Source: JBBDYH01 sp040901795
GTDB lineage: Bacteria; Planctomycetota; Planctomycetia; Pirellulales; JALHPA01
Assembly: GCA_040901795.1 (NCBI GenBank)
Contig: JBBDYH010000036.1
Coordinates: 1 to 39,522, forward strand
Direction of reading: 5' to 3'
Length of the DNA: 39,522 nucleotides
Shown: positions 1-8,022 of the stretch, piece by piece
Layout of the letters: every line of letters begins with the position of its first letter
How positions within the stretch are numbered: position 1 is the stretch's first letter
The notes under the pieces: generated by a model
The model's input: only the letters and a program-made list of their open reading frames with translations
Databases searched by the model: none
What the model was told of the DNA's origin: nothing
Position numbers and translations under genes: made by a program

Positions 1-380
<380 letters not shown>

Positions 381-390
381 GCCTGTTGGG

Positions 391-420
391 GTGCGGCGAC
401 TCGTCGCCGCTTTGGATTTC
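391..420 (+). repeat. 30-bp palindromic repeat, copy 1 (family A)
   Basis: A perfect 8-bp stem, GCGGCGAC / GTCGCCGC, with a 2-nt loop is followed by TTTGGATTTC. The same 30 bases recur at 1171-1200 with one mismatch, in the same orientation, on the other side of the Uma2 gene. It starts 10 bp after the stop codon of the permease gene. A second hairpin, CGGCGC-TTTA-GCGCCG, follows at 438-453. It could serve as a terminator, although no T-run follows the stem. Confidence 0.8.
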
Positions 421-465
421 CGTGCGTAGTCTCCTCGCGGCGCTTTAGCGCCGTTCGCAGGCTGA

Positions 466-471
466 TATAAT
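466..471 (+). promoter_or_regulatory. Candidate -10 box upstream of the Uma2 gene
   Basis: A perfect TATAAT lies 42 bp upstream of the ATG of the Uma2 gene. No convincing -35 hexamer is present at the right spacing, so this is a tentative assignment. Confidence 0.35.
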
Positions 472-513
472 AGGCGATAGCTGGACCGCAACCCTTTTTG
501 AGCATCTATTCCC

Positions 514-1155
514 ATGGGCACTGTAGAAGCTACCACCGAGACGGTCTTCGATGGCGAGACACGCGTCCGGTGGCTGGGGCCGGAGTCCATGGCGCTCGTC
601 CTATCGAAGGACGAGTTTCTGGCAATCGACGAATTCGATGACCGCTATCGCTATGAATTGATCCATGGAGTTGTCGTCGTGTCGCCCTATCCCGGACCAG
701 GCGAGCGTGGACCGAACGGCGTACTCGAACATTGGCTGTGGAGCTATCACGAAGCCAGTCCACAACTCTCTAAACTCGACGGCACTCTCTCGGAGCAGGC
801 AATCGACACAGGTGCTTGCATTCGTCGAGCCGACCGCGTGATCTGGGCGGGTCTTGGCCGGCAGCCGGTGCCGATGAAGGACGTGCCGTCGATTGTCATC
901 GAGTTCGTCTCCAACACCAATCGCGACCGGCGGCGGGATTACGACGACAAGCGGGCCGAGTACGCTTCGATTGGTGTCCAGGAATACTGGGTCATCGACC
1001 GCTTCCGGCGAACCATGACCGTTTGTCGCGGGAATCAAGTGGCGCACATTGTCAAGCAAGATGAGATTTACGAGACGGCGTTACTGCCGGGCTTTCGGCT
1101 TCCCCTGAGCGATTTGTTAGAGATCGCCGACCGCTGGTCAGTCGGCGGGCCGTGA
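514..1155 (+). CDS. Uma2 family (DUF820) restriction-endonuclease-like protein
   Basis: This 213-residue protein matches the Uma2/DUF820 family of PD-(D/E)XK-fold putative nucleases. The C-terminal half shows the family signature: a hydrophobic strand ending in acid (IVIEFVS, about residues 126-132), then a basic-acidic helix DYDDKRAEYASIGVQEYWVID, with the Asp, Glu and Lys positions expected for the active site. The N-terminal half carries the usual YELIHGVVVVSPYP strand pair. Uma2 genes are commonly multicopy in planctomycetes and cyanobacteria, and their biological role is unsettled. The gene stands alone and is flanked by two copies of a 30-bp palindromic repeat (391-420 and 1171-1200), which suggests arrival as a cassette or repeated repeat insertion at its borders. 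The start has no clear Shine-Dalgarno sequence. Confidence 0.85.
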   Translation: MGTVEATTETVFDGETRVRWLGPESMALVLSKDEFLAIDEFDDRYRYELIHGVVVVSPYPGPGERGPNGVLEHWLWSYHEASPQLSKLDGTLSEQAIDTGACIRRADRVIWAGLGRQPVPMKDVPSIVIEFVSNTNRDRRRDYDDKRAEYASIGVQEYWVIDRFRRTMTVCRGNQVAHIVKQDEIYETALLPGFRLPLSDLLEIADRWSVGGP

Positions 1156-1170
1156 GACGCGCTGTTTGAA

Positions 1171-1200
1171 GTGCGGCGACTTGTCGCCGCTTTGGATTTC
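1171..1200 (+). repeat. 30-bp palindromic repeat, copy 2 (family A)
   Basis: This is the second copy of the repeat at 391-420, in direct orientation with a single substitution in the loop (TT instead of TC). It begins 15 bp after the Uma2 stop codon, in the gap between the convergent Uma2 and TolC-family genes. Confidence 0.8.
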
Positions 1201-1271
1201 AATACGGCCGGAATTGCAGGATTAACGCATAGCAGCTTTGAACCGCATCTGAAAAACAAAGCGATGACAAG

Positions 1272-3116
1272 TCAGCGCACTCCAGACCGAATCCCCTCAG
1301 GTCCCACGTCCGGCAGCGGCACCGCCTCGGGAAGCTGATAGGCGTCCTCCGGCGGGACGGGTGGCTGATCGACGTTGGGCCCCGGAGTCATGGCGCGCGG
1401 GTAACAGAGCGAGGGGAAGTGCCTTCCCAGCGGGCCGACCGAGCGGTATCGCTCCTCCCAGAACCGCACGCCGCGAGATTCGAGGATCGTCCCGGTCTCG
1501 CGTTCCAAGTTCGCCAGCTCCGTGTTGTAGAGGATGAGCGCCTGGTTTTCGTTGCTCACCGCATTGCCCCAATCGGTGATCGATTGAAGGACGTTTAGGT
1601 AGATCGTCGCGCGGCCAGCCTGGACGTCGGCCAGTTGTCGCTCGAGATTGAGTCGCGCCGCGCTGCGAACGCGCGCAAAGGCGCCGTACTGTTCGTAGAA
1701 CTGGTCCAGGTTCCGATAACTCGTTGCCAGCCGGTGCGCGGCCGCGTGGAGTGCCTGATCGAGATTAGCCCGATCTCGCGTAAGCAACAGCTCCGTCTGC
1801 CGCACAATCGCCCGCTCGCGCCGCAGCCCCAGCGGTACGGAGAAGTTGACGCCCAGCTCCCAGTCGGCAAATTCCCCGTTGTCGCCGAGCCGCGTTCCGG
1901 TGGGCGTGCGGCCCTCCAGACCATTCCAGCGGTACAGCGCCACGCCGTCCAGCCGCGGCAAGGCATTGTTCCGCGCAATCAGAAGCTGCTGCTCATCCGC
2001 TTCAAGTACGAGCTTCAACTCGATCAAGTCGGGCCGATACTCCTCGGCCAAAGTGAGAATCTGCTCCCAATCCGTTTCCAAATGCCGAACGGAAGGCGGC
2101 GTCACCGGCGTCAGTCGCCGCTCGTCGGAGGGAGAAATGCCCATGATATTTCGGAGTGCCGCCTCGCGGTCGAGCAGATTCGCCTGTGCTGCGATCAGCG
2201 TCGCTCGAAATGTCTCATAAGCCACACGCGCCTGTGCCGTGTCCGCGATGTTGCTGCGGCCGATCTGAAAATTCGTCTCAGCCAGCCCTAACGCTTGGCG
2301 CCCCTGCGCCACCTGCTGCTCCCGTGCCCACACATCCACCTGCGCAGACGAAAGCTGCCAGTAGGCCTCGATCGTGCCGCCGACGAGGTCCTGTACCGCG
2401 CCCTTGAGCTGGAAATAGGACCGCTCGGTGTCGATCCTTGAAATCAAAATCGGCGCCAGGTTCACCGTCGTTCCGCCGCCCTGCAACAGCGGTTGGTTGA
2501 GGCTCAGGCTCGTGCCGGTCGCCGTCTGTGGGTTGAGCGGCAAAAGCACACCGTCCACGCGGCTCTGATCTACGGTGACATCAACCCGCGCGGTGCCGCC
2601 GGTGATGAACCGCTTTTGCACTCCTGTCGAGGAACGAAAGCCCTCTGTGGGTGCGGTCCGGATCTCGACCGGCGACGGCGGCGCAAGCGGGTTGGTGAAG
2701 ACTCCCTGCGGCTGCTCGGACCGGAAAAAAGTGTTGCGGCTCTCGACGGTCGGATCAAAGACCGCGCGGTCCTGGTCGATTTGCGTGTTGGTGAAAGCCG
2801 GATCGTAGATCGTCGCGCCGCTGGCCACCGCCGTCGTCCCGGCGAGGATCCGAATCACCTCGGAGTTGGCCAACGACGTGCGGATCGCCTCGTCCAGCGA
2901 CAAAGGCCACACGATATCGCTGCGCTTCGGTACAGTGACGGTTGGCGGAGGGGGTACGTCGGGGAGCGGCACGTGGCGCAGTTGAGACGGGTTTCGCACC
3001 ACGATCCGCCGTTGCTCTGGCAGGATCAGCCGGCGCACTTCCTGGGCCGAAGCCGTAGCGACGACCAGTGCCGCCGCGACGGCCATCCAGAAGTGAGTGC
3101 GTAGGAAGAGGACCAA
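1272..3116 (-). CDS. TolC family outer membrane protein
   Basis: The 614-residue product looks like an outer membrane efflux (OEP/TolC) protein, which forms the trimeric channel of type I export or RND/MacB efflux systems. A signal peptide (about residues 1-24, ending ATASA) is followed by an OEP-type domain. Typical segments are ALGLAETNFQIGRSNIADT with AQARV, and the late repeat LNLERQLADVQAGRATIYL. At 614 residues it is longer than E. coli TolC; the extra length is in the N-terminal 120 residues and a proline-rich C-terminal tail. The listed start is TTG, preceded at about 10 nt by AGGA; an ATG at 3086 would give a shorter signal peptide. It converges with the Uma2 gene. Partner genes are not adjacent, although the MacB-like permease is nearby. 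Confidence 0.9.
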   Translation of the reverse strand: MVLFLRTHFWMAVAAALVVATASAQEVRRLILPEQRRIVVRNPSQLRHVPLPDVPPPPTVTVPKRSDIVWPLSLDEAIRTSLANSEVIRILAGTTAVASGATIYDPAFTNTQIDQDRAVFDPTVESRNTFFRSEQPQGVFTNPLAPPSPVEIRTAPTEGFRSSTGVQKRFITGGTARVDVTVDQSRVDGVLLPLNPQTATGTSLSLNQPLLQGGGTTVNLAPILISRIDTERSYFQLKGAVQDLVGGTIEAYWQLSSAQVDVWAREQQVAQGRQALGLAETNFQIGRSNIADTAQARVAYETFRATLIAAQANLLDREAALRNIMGISPSDERRLTPVTPPSVRHLETDWEQILTLAEEYRPDLIELKLVLEADEQQLLIARNNALPRLDGVALYRWNGLEGRTPTGTRLGDNGEFADWELGVNFSVPLGLRRERAIVRQTELLLTRDRANLDQALHAAAHRLATSYRNLDQFYEQYGAFARVRSAARLNLERQLADVQAGRATIYLNVLQSITDWGNAVSNENQALILYNTELANLERETGTILESRGVRFWEERYRSVGPLGRHFPSLCYPRAMTPGPNVDQPPVPPEDAYQLPEAVPLPDVGPEGIRSGVR

Positions 3117-3152
3117 GCCTGATTATCCTGACTGCCCCATAAAGGATTTGTT

Positions 3153-3247
3153 CTGTAGGGAACGCCCTCTGTGGCGTTCCGGCAGCGGCAAGCGACGTAG
3201 CCACACTGGCTCGCCCAACGGAACGGCACGGAGGCCGTGCCCTACAG
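3153..3247 (+). repeat. Double-hairpin REP/BIME-like element, family B copy 1
   Basis: The ends are CTGTAG and CTACAG. Directly inside them are two hairpins, GGAACGCC-loop-GGCGTTCC on the left and GGCACGG-AGG-CCGTGCC on the right, with about 50 bp between. Related copies lie at 5940-6052 (inside glcE) and 20394-20449 (left half). The GTAG at the foot of each hairpin is the hallmark of REP sequences. Confidence 0.85.
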
Positions 3248-3382
3248 ATCAATCGACCTTGCCGCGCGTAGCAGCTAAACCGATGGGGTAATCGACGAAG
3301 AGCTTGCCTAATCTCCGGCATTCGACGGATATTCTGATAGCACCGCCCAGCCGCGTAGCGACAATCCTTGCCCAAGCGGTAC

Positions 3383-3536
3383 AGCTTAGCGGTGTCCTAA
3401 TCTGCTCCGATTCTCGAAGTCATTCTGAGCGCAGCGAAGAATCCCAGAGCGAAGCATCTGCAAGAAACCAAGCAGATCCTTCGCTTCGCTCAGGATGACA
3501 GCGCGCAGATTGGCAAATTAGGACACCACCCAGCTT
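3383..3536. repeat. Large inverted-repeat element with nested inner palindrome
   Basis: The outer arms share GGTGTCCTAAT (3391-3401) with its complement ATTAGGACACC near 3516-3526, extended imperfectly by AGCT at both ends. Inside is a second inverted pair: GTCATTCTGAGCGCAGCG at 3419 against the complement of 3475-3499. The inner sequence, read as protein, gives the familiar spurious HSERSEES / HPERSEGSA peptides seen in many genomes with this dispersed repeat. It is a non-coding MITE-like element or a repeat within a repeat. Confidence 0.75.
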
Positions 3537-3568
3537 CGCCGGGGAGACCCACGTGGCAACAAATCCCT

Positions 3569-3574
3569 TATAAT
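3569..3574 (+). promoter_or_regulatory. Candidate -10 box of glcD, possibly giving a leaderless mRNA
   Basis: TATAAT ends 8 bp before the glcD ATG. If it is the real -10 box, transcription would begin at about the start codon, making the transcript leaderless. This fits the lack of a Shine-Dalgarno sequence. No -35 consensus is visible. Confidence 0.4.
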
Positions 3575-3582
3575 GACCGAAT

Positions 3583-5031
3583 ATGGCGACCACGGTTTCC
3601 AACCCGCTTGCTGAACTTACCGACGAACTGCGCCGCATCCTCGGCCACGAGGGGGTTCTCTCGAACCATTCCGAGCTGGTTGTCTATGAGTGCGACGGCT
3701 TCGTGATTGAGAAGAACTGCCCCGATGTTGTCGCGTTCCCGCAAACGACAGCCGCGGTTGCCGAGGTGGTGCGCCTCGCCAATCGCCTCGATGTGCCGAT
3801 CGTCCCTCGCGGCGCCGGTACTAGCCTGGCGGGTGGCTGCTTGCCGGTCGGCGGCGGCATCATGCTCGTCCTCACGCGGATGAAAGCGATCGAAGAAATC
3901 AACCTCCGCGATCGTTACGCGGTTGTCCAGCCGGGCGTGGTCAATGCCTGGCTCAATCAAGCCCTCCGCGGCACCGGCTTTCACTACGCCCCTGATCCAT
4001 CGAGCCAAGGCGCCTGTACCATCGGCGGCAATGTGGCCACCAACTCCGGCGGGCCGCACACGCTAAAGTACGGCGTTACGGTCAACCATGTGCTTGGCCT
4101 GGAAGCGGTAACCGCCGATGGTCGCATCGTGCGGCTCGGGGGGCCGTGTGAGGACTCTCCGGGCCTCGATCTCGTCGGCGGCCTCGTGGGCAGCGAAGGC
4201 ACGCTGGTTGTCGTGACAAAAGTTTGGGTTCGTCTGACCCGCGACCCGCAAGGTTGGCGGACGATGCTGGCGATCTACGATTCGATTGACGACGCCACGA
4301 ACTCCATCAGCGAGATCATCGGCGCAGGCATCATTCCAGCGGCGCTCGAGATGATGGACCACGGGATCCTAGTGGGCGTAGAGCAGGCGTACCGGCTGGG
4401 ATTTCCACTCGACGCTCAGGCCGTTCTGCTTATCGAAGTCGACGGCCTGGAGGCGGGCCTGGACGCACAGCGCGATCAAATCGTCGAGCTCTGTCGGAAG
4501 TGTAACGCCCGCGAGGTGCGGCAGGCCAAAGATGCCAAGGAGCGGCAGCTTTTGTGGAAAGCGCGAAAGCAGGCCTTTGGCGCCGTCGGCCGGCTGGCGC
4601 CCAGCTACTGCACGCAAGACGGCGTTGTCCCGCGCACCAAGCTGCCGCACATCCTACGGCGGATTACGGAGATCGGCGCGAAGTACGACATTCGCATCGT
4701 TAACGTCTTCCACGCGGGCGACGGCAACATTCATCCAATCCTGTTGTTTGATGAACGCGATCGCGAACAGATCGGCCGCGTACTGAAAGCCAGCGAGGAG
4801 ATTCTGGACGAGTGCCTTGCCTGCGGGGGCAGCGTCACAGGCGAGCACGGCATCGGCGTCGAAAAAATCGGCTTCATGCGGAAGATGTTCAACGAGGACG
4901 ACCTCGCGGTGATGGAGCGCTATCGCCAGGCGTTCAATCCGCGGGGGCGATTGAGTCCGGCCAAAATGCTGCCGACCGCCGGGGCATGTGGCATCGAGCA
5001 AAAGCATCCCGGGAGGCGGGCGGCGCTCTAG
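3583..5031 (+). CDS. glcD: Glycolate oxidase, FAD-linked subunit GlcD
   Basis: The 482-residue protein is close in length to E. coli GlcD (499). It has the FAD-binding type 4 (VAO/PCMH) fold at the N-terminus, seen in VPIVPRGAGTSLAGGCLPVG, GCTIGGNVATNSGG and GLVGSEGTLVVVTKVW. The C-terminal FAD-oxidase domain shows VFHAGDGNIHPILLFD and the flavin-site motif GGSVTGEHGIGVEK. With GlcE and GlcF it forms the membrane-associated complex that oxidises glycolate to glyoxylate and passes electrons to the respiratory chain. It is first in a glcD-glcE-glcF cluster. Its TAG stop is made of one T plus the first two bases of a palindromic element (5030-5086), so the last residues may have been altered by that insertion. 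Related D-lactate dehydrogenases share these domains, but the glcE-glcF context favours glycolate. Confidence 0.93.
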   Translation: MATTVSNPLAELTDELRRILGHEGVLSNHSELVVYECDGFVIEKNCPDVVAFPQTTAAVAEVVRLANRLDVPIVPRGAGTSLAGGCLPVGGGIMLVLTRMKAIEEINLRDRYAVVQPGVVNAWLNQALRGTGFHYAPDPSSQGACTIGGNVATNSGGPHTLKYGVTVNHVLGLEAVTADGRIVRLGGPCEDSPGLDLVGGLVGSEGTLVVVTKVWVRLTRDPQGWRTMLAIYDSIDDATNSISEIIGAGIIPAALEMMDHGILVGVEQAYRLGFPLDAQAVLLIEVDGLEAGLDAQRDQIVELCRKCNAREVRQAKDAKERQLLWKARKQAFGAVGRLAPSYCTQDGVVPRTKLPHILRRITEIGAKYDIRIVNVFHAGDGNIHPILLFDERDREQIGRVLKASEEILDECLACGGSVTGEHGIGVEKIGFMRKMFNEDDLAVMERYRQAFNPRGRLSPAKMLPTAGACGIEQKHPGRRAAL

Positions 5032-5086
5032 TGTAGTCCTCTCGCTCCGCGAGAGGATGCATCACGCGGAGCGTGATGACTACACT
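5030..5086 (+). repeat. Double-hairpin REP/BIME-like element, family C copy 1
   Basis: This 57-bp element has ends AGTGTAGTC / GACTACACT. They close two perfect hairpins, CTCTCGC-TCC-GCGAGAG and ATCACGC-GGA-GCGTGAT, separated by GATGC. The copies at 8023-8169 and 13186-13254 are in the opposite orientation. It overlaps the last two bases of the glcD stop codon and fills half the gap to glcE, where its secondary structure could affect relative expression. Confidence 0.9.
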
Positions 5087-5140
5087 GCCGCCCGCCGCGG
5101 CGTGCGGTCTACCTTGGCGGAATATCCGGGAGATGAGGGG

Positions 5141-6493
5141 ATGAAAGTGGACGACTTACTGCCCGTCAAAACGATCCACGCGCCTACGGATCCGGCGGCC
5201 GTTGTGGACATTGTCCGCGATTGCATCGCCTCACGCACGCCAATTTATCCGATCGGTGGCGGCGCCGCGCTCGATTTCGGATTGCCCGCCAAGACGCCAG
5301 GCGTCGGCTTGTCCCTCGCCGGTCTGTCGCGGGTGATTGATTATCCAGCGCGCGACATGACCGTCACGGTCGAGGCCGGCATTCGCATCAACGATCTGCA
5401 AAAGTTGCTGGCAATCGAACGTCAGAGACTGCCGATCGATGCGCCGCAGGCTGATCAAGCCACGTTAGGCGGAATTATCGCCACGAATACCAGTGGCCCC
5501 CGCCGCTACGCCAACGGCACACTTCGCGATTACGCCATCGGCATCAGCGCCGTCGATGGCCATGGCACGACGTTCAAGGCAGGTGGTCGCGTCGTGAAGA
5601 ACGTGGCGGGTTACGACTTTTGCAAGCTGCTGACCGGTTCGTTGGGGACACTGGCCGTCATCACACAAGTCACACTCAAGGTCAAGCCGATTCCCGAGCG
5701 GTCGGCCGTTGTCGTGACCCCATTCCGCGACGTTAATCACGCCGAGTCGCTGCTTAACACCGTTTCGCAATCGCGGACCGCGCCCGCGGCAATCGAGCTG
5801 CTCGTTGGACCCGCCTGGAAAAACGACCCAGCGCTTGGCGACCTGTTGCCCGGCCAGCGTGGCTTCATCGCCGTCGGCCTGGAAGGGACCGAACCGGAAG
5901 TACGTTGGATGATCGCCACGCTCATCGAGGAACTTTCGTCTGTAGGGAACGCCCGAAGCCTGCCCGCCGTGGCGGGTGGCGTTCCGGAAGCGCCAAGCGA
6001 CGTCGCCACGTCAACTCGCCCCACGGAACGGCACAGAGGCCGTTCTCTACAGAGCGACGCCCGCGAAGTGGCCACCGCCGAAACCGACGCCCTATGGCAA
6101 CGACTCACCGAGTTTCCAGCCACTGGCGATGCACCACTCACGCTGAAAGTTTCTGTCCCACCCAGCTACGTCATCGCGATGGTCGAGCTCATCTTGGCCG
6201 CCGACCCGAATTGCTCCATCCAATCGCACGCGGGCAACGGGATCATTGTGGCGCGATTTGCCGAGTTCTCGTCCACCGCATTCTCGAAGGTCCTCATCGG
6301 CGGCTTGCAACCGGCCGCTCAGCGGTACGCGGGCAGCGTCACAGTTTTGCGAGCTGCGAATCCCGCGGAGCTCACGCACCAGGCGGCTTGGGGAAATCTC
6401 GGCGACTCTGCTATGCTGATGGAAGCCGTCAAACGTCAATTCGATCCCCACGGCCTCTTCAATCCGGGCCGATTCGTCTATTTTGCTCAATGA
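5141..6493 (+). CDS. glcE: Glycolate oxidase subunit GlcE with in-frame repeat insertion
   Basis: This is the 450-residue second FAD-binding subunit of glycolate oxidase. The N-terminal FAD-binding type 4 fold is shown by IYPIGGGAALDFG, LGGIIATNTSGPRRYANG, GGRVVKNVAGYDFCKL and TGSLGTLAVITQVTLKVKP. The chosen ATG has a good Shine-Dalgarno (GGGAG at 5128); an upstream in-frame start would translate the repeat at 5030-5086 and is rejected. Residues about 267-304 are encoded by a family-B palindromic element (5940-6052) inserted in frame. The peptide is rich in Ala, Pro, Arg and Ser and separates a helix (IATLIEEL) from the following ETDALWQRLTEF. It probably forms a surface loop. The stop overlaps the glcF start (ATGA), so the two are translationally coupled. 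Confidence 0.9.
   Translation: MKVDDLLPVKTIHAPTDPAAVVDIVRDCIASRTPIYPIGGGAALDFGLPAKTPGVGLSLAGLSRVIDYPARDMTVTVEAGIRINDLQKLLAIERQRLPIDAPQADQATLGGIIATNTSGPRRYANGTLRDYAIGISAVDGHGTTFKAGGRVVKNVAGYDFCKLLTGSLGTLAVITQVTLKVKPIPERSAVVVTPFRDVNHAESLLNTVSQSRTAPAAIELLVGPAWKNDPALGDLLPGQRGFIAVGLEGTEPEVRWMIATLIEELSSVGNARSLPAVAGGVPEAPSDVATSTRPTERHRGRSLQSDAREVATAETDALWQRLTEFPATGDAPLTLKVSVPPSYVIAMVELILAADPNCSIQSHAGNGIIVARFAEFSSTAFSKVLIGGLQPAAQRYAGSVTVLRAANPAELTHQAAWGNLGDSAMLMEAVKRQFDPHGLFNPGRFVYFAQ
5940..6052 (+). repeat. Double-hairpin element inside glcE, family B copy 2
   Basis: It is 113 bp long, with ends CTGTAG / CTACAG and hairpins GGAACGCC...GGCGTTCC (with a nested CCCGCC-GT-GGCGGG) and GAACGGC...GCCGTTC. 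The left half closely matches the element at 20394-20449, and the overall order matches 3153-3247. It is translated as part of GlcE without breaking the frame, comparable in principle to the protein-coding palindromic elements known from Rickettsia. Confidence 0.85.
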
Positions 6494-8019
6494 CCCGTCC
6501 GCCCGACCGTGTGCCACCGGCGCCACAGCAGCCGATCGATCCAAGGCGTGTGCCAGTGCCGACGCAGCCGCCGACAATCGAATCGCAGTCCTCACCTGCG
6601 GTCGGTGTGCCGGCGCGGTCTGATGTCGGCGACGAGCGTTTTCTCCCCTCCCCCAATGCGACCATCCACGACCACGGCGCCCAATGGCCGCCTGGCCGGT
6701 TGTCAAGCGGCTCGGCGGTGGCCTCAGCGATAAAGCCGCATCTAGGCGCCGGCATCGATTACGAGCTGTTCCTCGATTGCGTGCATTGCGGACTCTGCAC
6801 CGCCTCCTGCCCGACGTATGCGGAATTGGGCGATGAGAATGACAGTCCACGTGGCCGCATCTACTTGATGCGTTCGGTGACTGACGGCCGCTTGGAGCTC
6901 AATCTGCAAGTGCGGCGGCATCTGGAGCTGTGTCTCGACTGCCGTGCCTGCGAGACCGCCTGTCCTTCGGGCGTGCAATACGGCAGGCTGATCGAGCCCT
7001 TCCGCGTGGCGATGGAAGAGCACGCCGGTGACGAGAGGAAGTCCGCGGATTGGTTCCACCGCTGGATCTTGTTCGGCCTGTTGCCGTACCCCGGCCGCAT
7101 GCGCAAGGCTCTCTGGCCGGCGCGCATGGCGCAACGGCTCGGCCTGTTGGCGCTGCTTAATAAAACCGGACTGCTGAACGTGCTGCCAGCGCGAATGCGG
7201 CAGCTCGTGCGGATGCTTCCCCCACCCGGGCGACGCCAGCGGCCCTTGCCGCCCGTCTTACCGGCGGTGGGCAAGCGCCGGGCGCGCGTGGCGCTCTTCA
7301 CCGGCTGCGTTGGCGACGCCATGTTTCGCCACACCAACTGGGCCACCGCGCGCGTCTTGCAGCAGAACGGCTGCGACGTACTTGTGCCGCCAGCTCAAGG
7401 CTGCTGCGGAGCGATCCACTTTCACGCCGGCAGCAGCGAGCCGGCCCGCCAATTCGCCGATGCAAACCTCGCCGCCTTCGACACCAAGGACCTCGACGCC
7501 GTGATCGTCAACGTCGCCGGCTGCGGCGCGATGCTCAAGGACTACGGACATCATTGGCGCGACGAATGTCAGGAGCAGCGGCGGCAATTCGCCGCCAAAG
7601 TGAAGGACGTCCACGAGTTTCTCGACGCCTTGGGCCCTGTGGCGCCGACGGGGGAGTTGCGGCTCAAAGCCACCTATCATGACGCCTGCCACCTGGCGCA
7701 CGCTCAGAAGATCCGTGAAGCTCCGCGGCGATTGCTGGCCATGATCCCCGGGTTGGAAATGCGCGAGTTGCCCGAAAGCGAGCTCTGTTGCGGCGCGGCG
7801 GGAACCTACAATCTGACCGAACCGGAAATGTCCGGTCGCCTCAGCCGCCGCAAGCTGAAGAACATTCTCAGCACCGGCGCCAATGTGGTGGTCACCGCCA
7901 ATGCCGGTTGTCTGCTGCAAATCCTCCGCGAAGCCCGCGAGCAACACCAGCGGCTGACGGTCGTACATCCGATGGATCTCCTCGATCTGAGCTATCGCGG
8001 TCTGCCGCTGCGGCGGTAA
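6490..8019 (+). CDS. glcF: Glycolate oxidase iron-sulfur subunit GlcF
   Basis: The 509-residue iron-sulfur subunit carries electrons from the GlcD/GlcE flavins towards quinone. Two 4Fe-4S motifs are intact: CVHCGLCTASCP (Cys97, 100, 103, 107) and CLDCRACETACP (Cys148, 151, 154, 158). The C-terminal half has two CCG domains, with CCGAIHFHAG and CCGAAGTYN, which bind further cofactors in this family. The start is fixed by the ATGA overlap with glcE. Compared with E. coli GlcF (407 residues), it has about 88 extra N-terminal residues. They are rich in Pro, Ser and Arg, look disordered, and show no signal peptide. Heterodisulfide-reductase-like subunits share this layout, but the gene order settles the assignment. 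Confidence 0.93.
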   Translation: MTRPPDRVPPAPQQPIDPRRVPVPTQPPTIESQSSPAVGVPARSDVGDERFLPSPNATIHDHGAQWPPGRLSSGSAVASAIKPHLGAGIDYELFLDCVHCGLCTASCPTYAELGDENDSPRGRIYLMRSVTDGRLELNLQVRRHLELCLDCRACETACPSGVQYGRLIEPFRVAMEEHAGDERKSADWFHRWILFGLLPYPGRMRKALWPARMAQRLGLLALLNKTGLLNVLPARMRQLVRMLPPPGRRQRPLPPVLPAVGKRRARVALFTGCVGDAMFRHTNWATARVLQQNGCDVLVPPAQGCCGAIHFHAGSSEPARQFADANLAAFDTKDLDAVIVNVAGCGAMLKDYGHHWRDECQEQRRQFAAKVKDVHEFLDALGPVAPTGELRLKATYHDACHLAHAQKIREAPRRLLAMIPGLEMRELPESELCCGAAGTYNLTEPEMSGRLSRRKLKNILSTGANVVVTANAGCLLQILREAREQHQRLTVVHPMDLLDLSYRGLPLRR

Positions 8020-8022
8020 AAC

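Larger units (their letters stand above)
3117..3582. other. Intergenic region between divergent TolC and glcD genes, repeat-filled
   Basis: No gene is supported in this 466-bp gap. It holds a family-B double-hairpin element (3153-3247), a 154-bp inverted-repeat element (3383-3536) and a TATAAT box just before glcD. Short ORFs here are translations of the repeats. Confidence 0.7.

Noticed and set aside
3304..3638. Small ORFs giving HSERSEES / HPERSEGSA peptides
   Set aside because: These are translations of a dispersed non-coding repeat that is often misannotated as a protein.
4988..5140. Upstream in-frame start for glcE
   Set aside because: It would overlap glcD and translate the palindromic element; the ATG at 5141 has a proper Shine-Dalgarno and matches the family N-terminus.
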